A stretch of DNA of 64,000 nt from Schistocerca nitens (lineage: Eukaryota > Arthropoda > Insecta > Orthoptera > Acrididae): the NCBI RefSeq assembly GCF_023898315.1, contig NC_064622.1, positions 80,229,387 to 80,293,386 of the forward strand, given 5' to 3'. The translations under genes and the position numbers were made by a program. Below, piece after piece: positions 10,281-21,800 of the stretch. Below the pieces are notes generated by a model, which worked only from the letters and a program-made list of their open reading frames with translations, ran no database searches and was not told the origin of the DNA. Positions within the stretch are counted from its first letter, which is position 1, and each line of letters starts with the position of its first letter.

Positions 10281-11297
10281 TACACTAAGAAAAAAATGAT
10301 GCATCATGAAAGAACTATCCGAATGTGACGGAAATTGTAGATATGATGTACGTGTACAGACAAACCGTGATTACAGTTTCAGAAAAATCGTGGATGATTT
10401 ATTTAAGAAAAAGAGCTACACAAATTGAGCAAGTCAGTAACGCGTTGGTCCACCTCTGGCGCTCATGCAAGCGGTTACTGCGGTTAGCATTAATTCACAG
10501 AGTTGTTGGATGCCCTCCTGACAGATATCGTGCCAAATTCTGTTTAGTTGGTGCGTTCGTCAAAGTCCCGATAGCAGGACCACTTTGGTTGCCATCCCCG
10601 GTCAGACTGGTATCCCACCGCTGTCCAGGGCGTCTCTAGACACATCTTCGGCCTAGAATCTCATTGGCTGGAGTAAAACTGTCTTCAGTGATGGGTTCTG
10701 CTTCATACTGAGCCCTGGTGACTAGCGAAGAAGTTTTTGGAGACGCCGCCTACAGCAGTGGGACACCAACGTGATTGTCGCCCGCCATATGGCCCGACAG
10801 TCAGGAGTAATGTGGTCTGGTGTGTCATTTATTTTCATGGCAGGACCCCTTTGGTTGTCATCCCCAGCTCTTACGGTACAACGGTACGTCGACGATATTC
10901 TGTGACCTGTTTTGTTACCCATCATGACGAGCCATACTGGGCTTACATTTCAGCAAGATAATGCGCATCCGCGCACGGGAGAGTTTCCACTGCTTGTAGT
11001 TGTGCTTGCTTAGCCCTAACTTAGCCATCAAGGTTGCTGCGTCTCGCCCCAGTTGGAGCATTATGGGCAGGGCCCTCCACCATCTCTGGATTTTGACGAT
11101 CTTTCTCGCCAATTGGACAGGATTCGGCACGACGTCCTTCAGGAGGACTTCCAGCAATTCTATGAATCAGTGCCAAGCCCAATAATTGCTTGCATGACGC
11201 CAGAAGTGACCCAAAGTTTACTGACTTGTTCGATTTATGAAACTATTTCTGTAGAATAAATCATCCATTTTTCTGACTTTTTTGGTTTTAGAGTGTA
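10281..11297 (+). mobile_element. Decayed Tc1-like transposon
   Basis: Ends carry TACACT... / ...AGTGTA inverted termini next to TA. Plus-strand remnants of a DDE transposase: FQQDNAHPRT (second Asp box) near 10948 and a C-terminal LEHYGQG...LDDLSRQL-type stretch at 11050-11200. Multiple frameshifts and stops. A related copy lies at 47857-48917. Confidence 0.6.
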
Positions 11298-11994
11298 TAT
11301 TTATGCAGCTTGTTGTATATCTTTTTTACGCTTGGAGTTACTGTGTATTTTATCCGTCGCATTTCCTATTGGTTTCGTTTTTGACTAGTCTGTACTGATG
11401 CGTTCTGTAGTTACACGGAGTTTTCTTATGTTTCTTCAGCTTTGTGTATGTTTGATTATCTTATAGTTTATAGTTAGCTTTCTTTTCATCATGACTACCC
11501 TCTATGTGTTTGCTTAAGACAGGTATCACAGCCGCGTAATTCTTTAATTGTCTGTCGAAATTCAATTTGGGTATCATCTAATTCTCTTTTATGCATTCCT
11601 CCGTAGATGTTTACGGTACAAAGCTTAAGTGGGACAGAGTATAAGTTGCTGTTTGCTATAGACGTTTTCCTGTGAACATTAACGTATTACAGTTTTCAGA
11701 AATGTCATTACGTGTCTCACATTTTATTAAGTTTCCCGGTACTAGCGATTTGTCTTTGGGGAAACGTTATACGCCACTCGACCGTCCTAGAGCAACACGC
11801 TTCTTTTCAAATACGTGCGTTATCTCGACAGGTGGTCCGATAGAGAGCCACGTCGTTAGTTTACTGTGTAAGTGGTTCCCCTCTTCCCGTAACGGTGGAA
11901 ACCAAAATATCAGTGGTGGGGACAAGAAGAGCATCAAAGGAATGGCAGGCAGTTGCTAGGCAGACACTGTTCGGGACCACCCTTAACACCAGAC
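11298..11994 (+). promoter_or_regulatory. Upstream region / probable promoter of the pacifastin gene
   Basis: No repeat recognised here, unlike the flanks. An arthropod initiator-like TCAGT lies at 11910-11914, 81 bp before the start codon; no clear TATA box at -30. A 5' UTR intron cannot be excluded. Placement is inferred from the signal-peptide exon only. Confidence 0.3.
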
Positions 11995-12067
11995 ATGAAG
12001 GTCGCAGCAGCACTAGCTACCACTCTCCTGCTCGTCTCGACAGCAACGAGGGCGCTAGCGGATGGAG
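11995..12067 (+). CDS. Pacifastin precursor exon 1 (signal peptide)
   Basis: ATG at 11995 opens 24 codons: a Lys, a long Ala/Leu/Val/Thr-rich hydrophobic core and an AxA-type cleavage context (RALA-DG), a classic secretory signal. It ends with the first base of a split Gly/Glu codon at GATGGAG followed by the donor GTAAGT. An ATG-less frame upstream and the perfect donor support this start. Confidence 0.88.
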
Positions 12068-15000
12068 GTAAGTCTTGTAGTTTTCCTTCTCTAAGAAACT
12101 TGCAATCACTATATTTTACGGTTTTCTGCCTAGTAGCTGTTCTTCTATACGCTGTTTCGATTGCTCCATACGTATCTTGCGGGGACGCATATTAGTTTAT
12201 TGTTGAATAGCACAGTAATTTTGAGGTTTCATGACAAGTGGTTGTGAGTAAACTTCCTACATGGGTACTACCACTATCTGTCACATGCTACGCCCTTCTT
12301 CAAAACGATACTGTCGCTATTGACGTGGGTAATCTTCACTAGACGCTTTTTCCCCACCCAGCACAAGTAACGCTGTAAATTCCGACAGACTTTGAGGTTT
12401 TTTCCCACTAAAACGTGTATTATCAAACAGAGCCATTTTCCAAAGCTTACTGATTCACATCCAGTGAGGATTAGTGAGGATGTTCTCCCCACCACCATAG
12501 TAGGTGGGCTTCGTATGTGCTCTTGACGCTCCCTTTTACACCTGTGGGGCAAATGTTTGTATAGGCTGTACTTAGCTGATATATCCAGTGACTACTTACA
12601 ATGTTTTCAACAAACTAAAATCAGGAGAAAATCATTTATGCTGATAATTTAAATCAAAAGATCTGCAATTTTTAAAATATCATCTTCTGTTTTTCTGAAT
12701 GGTAACGATAGAGATTTTTCATTACTAAAATGAGAAATGTACAAGACATTTACCAAGCTGCTACAACAGAAATTACAGTGGATAAGTAGAGTTCTGTACT
12801 TATGTCAGTGTACACACAGTTCGTTTCACTATGTACTGTATACCACATTTTACCGAAAATGGTGCCAAGATACTTTACCTAGACACTCACGAGTGTTGGA
12901 TCTCAGATTGATTGCTGGAAGCGGGTAGTAAAGTATAATATTCTTCCTTCCACGATCAAGAATTCAAGATCTTGTTTCACAGGTCATCGGTCTGAATCCC
13001 AGCACTTTGCAACCGTTTTCAGCAAGTGAGGAGTGTCTTAGGACGGCTGCTTGAAAGTGTGCTCTAGCCCGCATCAAGCTAATACTCATTTACGATACGT
13101 AAATTTGAAGACCTTCTCTCTCTTTCCACTATTTGATGGACACTCGGTGGTTGACAATGTTCCTCCTTAACTTGTGCTGCCACCCTCTGGCTATCGATGG
13201 ATGTGTGTCGCAACTAGCTGAGAAAGGACTCGAGTCTGTGAAGTGTTCCTAGAAATCCCCTCGATGGTCACAAGATACAAGATGAGATTTTAAACATGGC
13301 TGAAACAGCAACTGTTGAAATTCTTCACGGTAAATGATAACAGTCAAACAGTTGCAGGATTAAAATCCTTGACCACGGTTTCGGTATTTCTAAATATACC
13401 TTCATCAGAAGTAAAATACACTAAAATCACGTCCTGCAGTGGAGATACATAAAACAATTGTGCTGTGTTCGCATCAGCCCTCTGTCCATAATTACGTTGT
13501 ATAAATGGAGATGACGACGCCCTTGGCACAATTGTTTTATGTATCTCCACTGCAGGATGTGATTTTAGTGTATTTTACTTCTGATGAAGGCCGTGCGGTT
13601 CTAGGCGCTGCAGTCCGGAACCGCGGGACTGCTACGGTCGCAGGTTCGAATCCTGCCTTGGGCATGGATGTGTGTGATGTCCTTAGGTTAGTTAGGTTTA
13701 AGTAGTTCTAAGTTCTAGATATAGTTGGCCTTTGGCTGTGCTGCGGTGAGGACGCGCTGTTTGTGTTCCTGCCGCGGAGCGAGCGCTTGTGTTGTTTACA
13801 TCGTACTCGGCCGTTTCGGGCGTGCCGTACTCAGCATATAGATCACCATGGCGCACCAATACAGAAAATCGACGCTCAAATTTACATTCCGCAACGAATT
13901 TGCACGGCCCAAAGCACTCGAAGTCGAACGATTTCTACGAGAAGAAGTTAAAATCCCGGCGACCGACATTCTCGGCATTCACTTGTCCATTGTGAGTAGT
14001 ATCGTATATGTCAAGATCATCAACGACGCAACATGTGAACGGATCCTTCGGGACACGAAACAGGGCCTCCGTTTCTGCCATGCTGATGGCAATGTGGGGA
14101 CTGTACACGTCGATTATTCTGGCATGGGACTTCGCACGATCAGAATTTTCGAACTTCCTTTCGAATTACCGGCGGAGGACGTCGTGACAGCGCTGCGCCC
14201 CTACGGCACGGTCCATGATCATATTGCGGAAAAATGGACGCAATTCCAGACATATCCTGTGCTGAATGGAGTCCGCCAGGTCCGAATAGAACTTAAAAGA
14301 CATGTACCTTCATATCTGACTATCGGTGGCTGCCGTGCCATCGTCATCCACGATGGGCAACCAAAGACCTGCTCTGGTTGTGGGAAGGAGGGACACCTTA
14401 GATCTGAATGTCTCCAACGTCGAATCACGCAACTGCCACCGGCTGACGCAGACCCGCCATCGCAGCCGACGCTGCTTCCCGTTACTTATGCAGCAGCCCT
14501 CACGACAGCTACCACTTCACCACGACAGTCGACATCCACTGTTGGGTCGCGGCTCCATCCTCCAATACAGGACGATGACGACACACCCGTTCCACAAGCT
14601 ACGGATTCAATTCCGATGCCGCCGCCCCCGTCGACGGATAACAACATACATGACGATAGCATGGCCGTAGACTCGCTTATTGTGCCTACAGCTGCCTTTG
14701 TGCCGGAACGTCGGGAATCTTTGCCGTCGTCTGACACAGAAGGACACTCCAGGAAGCAACGCTCCCCGAAGCGACGGAAGCGGAGGCGTAGAGCAACTTC
14801 CGAACGGGATGCGACGCAGCCTCCAGAGGACGAAGACTCCACCTTCAATGACGACGCTACCACAGAGGCAGCCGCCATTTGCTGCAGTGTGGCACCACCG
14901 AACGGAACTGAGGACAAACCACATATACCTACAGTGGCAACATCGGATGCCGATATGCAGGACAGATGCTGCACACCACCTTCTGGAGTGCAAGCACCCA

Positions 15001-18000
15001 TGCCGAGTCCTGAGGACGCTAGGGAAGCAGATCTTGCATTGAGTTCCCCGACGTGGGCGGATGACCGCGACGACGACGGAACCATGCAAGTTACGCCAAC
15101 AGGGCCCACGCCATTGGCGCCGGCTCTCTAGAAAGGACGGCAGGTTAGGTTTGTGGGGATGCGGAGGTGTCAATAGAGTCAGAAGCGCCATAGGCAATTC
15201 CAGTCTTAATGGATAACTTAACACCTGCGGTTCGGCAACAAGCATATCGTATCGCCACGCTTAACCTCAACACGATACGAACGGCAGTGAAGATCCAGTT
15301 GCTGCGTGAGATGCTTCGTTCTTCGGATGTTGATATTGCCCTGTTGCAAGAAGTGTATATAGCGGCCCTCCCCGTTTTCTACGGTTACGTGACACATATG
15401 TCACCGGCGGACCGGAATGGCAGCGGTACGGCAATACTAGTGCGCGACGGAATTGCCATCGAAGAAGTGACTTACCTTCCGTCAGGAAGGGGGCTGGCGA
15501 TCACAGCACTGGGCACACGCATCATTAACATCTACGCTCCATCAGGAACTGACCAACGCCGCGAACGATCGCTGTTCTACTCGGAGGATATCGCCCCTCT
15601 CTTCATCAGCCGCTACGATCAATATATCTTCGGCGGCGACTTTAACTGTGTGCTCCACCCCAAAGACCAAGTCCCACACTTCTCGACTTGTCAAGAACTT
15701 CGGCTCCTGGTTCGTGATCTGCTTCTCACTGACACGTGGGAGACAGTGCACGGTGACCGTCCCGGGCCGACATACCTTACTAGTCACTCGGCCAGTCGCC
15801 TAGACCGCATTTATGTCTCACGAGCTCTAGCGCCGGGAGTATTGGACGCCGAACGTTGGCCGCTTGCCTTCTCCGATCATAGCGCTTTTATATGCATACT
15901 CACTCTACAACAGCAGCGAATATGGCGCAGCCGAGGACCCTGGAAGCTGAATGTGGCACATCTTCAAGACCCGGAATGCCGTCGAATTATCGCCAACACA
16001 TGGCTGGATTGCGAACGTCGTCTTCCCCGATATCCTTCGACTCTAGCATGATGGGTGGACTGTGCAAAACCAGCGTTTCGGCGTGTGCTAACTCAATTCG
16101 GTAAATATATCGCAGCTTGGCATCGTCACACATTGGACTTTTATTACACGATGCTTCGCGAACTCGACGGCCAACCACCATCTCCAAACCGACAAATGGA
16201 AAGCCGCCGAATTAAAGGTCAAATATTGTCTCTTACGAGGAAACGTTTGGAGGGGGTCGTCGTGCGATCGCGACGTCACGACCGAGCGGAAGGTGAAAAC
16301 CCGTCTATGCATCACATCGTGCTCGACAGCCGCCGACGCCGACAGCAGCTGATCACGGACCTCGTATTGCCAGGTGGTAGGGTCGTACTGACTCAGGCCG
16401 CGGTTACAGAAGCCTTTGCAGATCACTATCGCCAGTTTTACGACGAGGTGAATACAGCGGAAGAGGAAGCGGACGATCACGACATACTGCAGCACGTGTC
16501 GCACACCCTCGACAATGCAGCAGCGGCGACGCTGTTAGGTGGAATTACACGGGACGACATCGAGGATGCGCTTAACAAGGGAGCACTCAACAAATCTCCC
16601 GGGCCAGACGGACTGCCGCTCAAGTTTTATCGGACTTTCCGCTATCTAATGATGCCCCGATGGATCAGCATGTACCAAGAACTGATGACCCCCGGTTCCC
16701 ACGTGCCACCTGCATTCGTGGAAGGTCTCCTTATACCGATACACAAGCCTTCCAGAGGTCGGACGGTCGAGGACTACAGGCCCATTACAATGCTCAACTC
16801 GGACTATAAAATCTTCGCCCGACTACTCGCCAGCCGCATAAAGCAGGTTCTGCCCCTACTCCTCTCAATGGAGCAAACGACACAGGGCGGAGTGACCAAC
16901 ATGCAAACGGCAACCAGCGAATGCAGGGATTTAATAGCCATCGCCACATGCTGTCGCCTTCGAGCTGCTCTGATCTCCATTGATTTCGACCACGCCTTCG
17001 ACAGAGTTCATCACAAGTTCCTTCTGTCCGTTATGGCCCGCATGGGCTTCCCGCCTGACTTTCTCGACATCTTTCAGCGCCTTTTCCGTGGAGCAGCATC
17101 CCGTGTACTGGTGAATGGACGGATTGCGGGTCCCTTTCCGATCCGACGGTCAGTTCGCCAAGGATGCCCACTCTCCATGATCCTTTACGCGATCGCATTC
17201 GAACCACTTGTCGGAGGGTTGAAAAACAGGCTCTCGGTAATGTCATTGAGGGATCACACCTTTCACTGCAGGATATATGCCGATGACCTTCTATTACTTG
17301 TCCGATCTGGTGACGAGGTACGATCGGTGATTCAATGGATCAATCGCTATGGATTGGCAGCGGGCAGCCTCATGAATGTGGCCAAGTCGGCAGAGATGCC
17401 GATTGGGAGAGGTCTACAGGAGGACGCGTTAGCCCCACTACCACTAGTTAACAAGATCCGGTTCTTGGGCATAACATTTACACAGGATGTGCGCCGCACG
17501 GCTGCAATGAACTATGCTCGATTACTACAGGCCATACGCACGTAAGTTCGCCGGAACTTACTTCGGCGGATGGACCTCCTACAGCGTGTGGAATACCTCA
17601 ACCTTCACGTGGCGACTAAGATGATCCACATGGCCCAGGTCCTACCGATATCGACAGCGATGGCACACAGATTGCAAGCAGCGTTTGGATATTACCTTAT
17701 CGCCGGACACCTATTCAAAGTCCGCTACGAAACACTCACCCTCCCTCCGCGTGATGGCGGACTGGGACTTATAAATGTACGAGCAAGATCTACAGCGTTA
17801 TACTTGTGCACAATGATGAAATTGTGGACCCACAAAGATGCTTCCCTTACGGGACGTCTGTTAGAGGAATTGCTGCCGGCGTCTCTTCTGCCACCTGTCA
17901 CGGTTGCGCACATTACACCTTCACTCTCGCACCTCTCGGCATTTATTCTTGAATATAGTTACGTGCACCCAGACCTTCCCAACACTCGCACTCCCAAGGC

Positions 18001-18820
18001 GAGAGACGTTTACAGACTGCTGCTAAGGTCCATACCTCGGAATGTGATTGAGAGGAAGAGCCCTACGACCCTATGGCCAGCAGTGTGGAGAGCGGTCCAG
18101 AAGCCGTTCCTCCCCACGCGGGTACGAGCCGCGTGGTACCAGGTAGTGAACGGGAAGGTTGTAACACGACAACGGCTGCACGCTATTGGGATGACGGATT
18201 CCCCCCTTTGCCCACGTTGCCACCTCGTGGATACTGACGAACACCGTTTAACATGTGGATCGGCGTTAGAGGTATGGCTGCTAGTGCAGAAGATCCTCGT
18301 CTGCTACCTACGTATCGCGCCTCGCACAATTGCGCCACGGCTCCTCCTTTGTCCAGAGGATACTTATTTCCCACCTGCGAAGACACACGCTCTCACATGG
18401 TTTAAAGACATGTCCATATACTACCTCTTTCGCGATGATGAGAAGATGGTGCTTGATTACTGGCAATTTCTCCAGGACAGTCATAGCACACTTGAGTGTA
18501 CACCCCGATACCGACAGCTATTTGCGAACTATTTGCGCAGTGTCTTCGACAACCCCCCTCACAGTTGGGGAGTACCGGGCAGAGGATGACCGCCGACATG
18601 GGGCTCCACACGCCGCGAAATGTTGTAACAATTTGGAACATGGAATCTGTACGCCGATGGGCCATGCACATGCGTGCGGGATTTGGTTACCTTTTTCTTT
18701 CGTTATTATCTATCATCACACTATTAGTTTCAATTTCTTTTCATAGTTTAGAAGGAACTCTTGTTCTGTTGTTGCAACGGCTGTAATTTTCTAATTTTGT
18801 TTGTTGTACCTGAAAGACGC

Positions 18821-18897
<77 letters not shown>

Positions 18898-21800
18898 GTT
18901 GGCAGCGGAAAAAAAACAAGTTGGTAGAGCACTTACAAAAAAAAATAAAAAATAAAAAAAAGGTGTTTAGGGCTCGGATTCTTACACCAGAGGTCTCGTG
19001 TTCGATTCCTCCTCTAGCACTTTTTTTTCTTCTGTTTCATTTTCTTTGGTTATTCCACCAATTATTCAGAAAGTTAAAAAAAAACAAAAAAAAACAAAAA
19101 AATAAAAAAAAATGGTCAGCGTGACAGAATGTCAATCCTAAGGGCCCGTGTTCGATTCCCGGCTGGGTCAGAGATAAAAAAAAGGGGTAGCGTCTTTGAT
19201 TCATAATCAAAACGTCTTCGGTCCCGGGTTCGATCCCCGCCACTGCCTAAATTTTGATAAATAATCAGCATTGGCGGCCGATGACTTCCGGCATAAGAAG
19301 TCAGCCTCATTCTCCCAACGGCTTTGTCAAAGAGGGCGGAGGAGCGGATAGAGGTTCAGGGCCCTCTCTTGTCCTAGGGGTGGGAAATTGCCCCTAAAGG
19401 CGGAAGAATCAGCAATGATCAACGACATGAGGATGCAGAAGGCAATGGAAACCACTGCATTAAAGACACGTAACGTGTATCCACAGGACATGTGGCCTGT
19501 AATTGAAGAAGTGTCATGATGATCTCTCCATTGGCAAAAGATTCCGGAATAGTCCCCCATTAGGATCTCCGGGAGGGGACTGCCAAGGGGGACGTTACCA
19601 TGAGAAAAAGATTGAATAATCAACGAAAGGATAACGTTCTACGAGTCCGGGTGTGGAATGTCAGAAGCTTGAACGTGGGAGGGAAACTAGAAAATCTGAA
19701 AAGGGAAATGCAAAGGCTCAATCTAGATATAATAGGGGTCAGTGAAGTGAAGTGGAAGGAAGACAAGGATTTCTGGTCAGATGAGTATCAGGTAATATCA
19801 ATAGCAGCAGAAAATGGTATAACAGGTGTAGGATTCGTTATGAATAGGAAGGTAGGGCAGAGGGTGTGTTACTGTGAACAGTTCAGTGACCGGGTTGTTC
19901 TAATCAGAATCGACAGCAGACCAACACCGACAACGATAGTTCAGGTATACATGCCGACGTCGCAAGCTGAAGATGAACGGATAGAGAAAGTGTGTGAGGA
20001 TATTGAAAGGGTAATGCAGTATGTAAAGGGGGACGAAAATCTAATAGTCATGGGCGACTGGAATGCAGTTGTAGGGGAAGGAGTAGAAGAAAAGGTTACA
20101 GGAGAATATGGGCTTCGGACTAGGAATGAAAGAGGAGAAAGACTAATTGAGTTCTGTAACAAGTTTCAGCTAGTAATAGCGAATACCCTGTTCAAGAATC
20201 ACAAGAGGAGGAGGTATACTTGGAAAAGGCCGGGAGATACGGGAAGATTCCAACTAGATTACATCATGGTCAGATAGAGATTCCGAAATCAGATACTGGA
20301 TTGTAAGGTGTACCCAGGAGCAGATATAGACTCAGATCACAATATAGTAGTGATGAAGAGTAGGCTGAAGTTCAAGACATTAGTCAGTAAGAATCAATAC
20401 GCAAAGAAGTGGGATACGGAAGTACTAAGGAATGACGAGATACGTTTGAAGTTCTCTAACGCTATAGATACAGCAATTAGGAATAGCGCAGCAGGCAGTA
20501 CAGTTGAAGAGGAATGGACATCTCTAAAAAGGGCCATCACAGAAGTTGGGAAGGAAAACATAGGTACAAAGAAGGTAGCTGCGAAGAAACCATGGGTAAC
20601 AGAAGAAATACTTCAGTTGATTGATGAAAGGAGGAAGTACAAACATGTTCCGGGAAAATCAGGAATACAGATATACAAGTCGCTGAGGAATGAAATAAAT
20701 AGGAAGTGCAGGGAAGCTAAGACGAAATGGCTGCAGAAAAAATGTGAAGACATCGAAAAAGATATGATTGTCGGAAGGACAGACTCAGCATACAGGAAAG
20801 TCAAAACAACCTTTGGTGACATTAAAAGCAACGGTGGTAACATTAAGAGTGCAACGGGAATTCCACTGTTAAATGCAGAGGAGAGAGCAGATAGGTGGAA
20901 AGAATACATTGAAAGCCTCTATGAAGGTGAAGATTTGTCTGATGTGATAGAAGAAGAAACAGGAGTCGATTTAGAAGAGATAGGGGATCCAGTATTAGAA
21001 TCGGAATTTAAAAGAGCTTTGGAGGACTTACGGTCAAATAAGGCAGACGGGATAGATAACATTCCATCAGAATTTCTAAAATCATTGGGGGAAGTGGCAA
21101 CAAAACGACTATTCACGTTGGTGTGTAGAATATATGAGTCTGGCGATATACCATCTGACTTTCGGAAAAGCATCATCCACACAATTCGAAAGACGGCAAG
21201 AGCTGACAAGTGCGAGAATTATCGCACAATCAGCTTAACAGTTCATGCATCGAAGCTGCTTACAGGAATAATATACAGAAGAATGGAAAAGAAAATTGAG
21301 AATGCGCTAGGTGACGATCAGTTTGGCTTTAGGAAAAGAAAAGGGACGAGAGAGGCAATTCTGACGTTACGGCTAATAATGGAAGCAAGGCTAAAGAAAA
21401 ATCAAGACACTTTCATAGGATTTGTCTACCTGGAAAAAGCGTTCGACAATATAAAATGGTGCAAGCTGTTCGAGATTCTGAAAAAAGTAGGGGTAAGCTA
21501 TAGGGAGAGACGGGTCATATACAATATGTACAACAACCAAGAGGGAATAATAAGAGTGGACGATCAAGAACGAAGTGCTCGTATTAAGAAGGGTGTAAGA
21601 CAAGGCTGTAGCCTTTCGCCCTACTCTTCAATCTGTACATCGGGGAAGCAATGATGGAAATTAAAGAAAGGTTCAGGAGTGTAATTAAAATACAAGGTGA
21701 AAGGATATCAATGATACGATTCGCTGATGACATTGCTATCCTGAGTGAAAGTGAAGAAGAATTAAATGATCTGCTGAACGGAATGAACAGCCTAATGAGT

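Larger units (their letters stand above)
13718..18895 (+). mobile_element. L1/Tx1-like non-LTR retrotransposon, near full length
   Basis: Two ORFs (13848-15131 and 15209-18589) with a short 5' leader and a 3' UTR ending in a (TA)n tract. Far more GC-rich than its surroundings. It is bounded on the left by SINE sequence; on the right it passes directly into tRNA-like fragments and an RTE element. Confidence 0.8.

Noticed and set aside
14486-15245. Minus-strand frames of 207 and 212 residues opposite LINE ORF1
   Set aside because: Shadow frames of a GC-rich coding region; no motif, while the plus strand has a CCHC knuckle.
18741-18932. Ile-Tyr repeat frames
   Set aside because: Pure translation of the (TA)n tract.
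19185-19250. A functional tRNA gene with CAT anticodon
   Set aside because: The 5' acceptor strand and D arm are missing; only the 3' part is tRNA-like.
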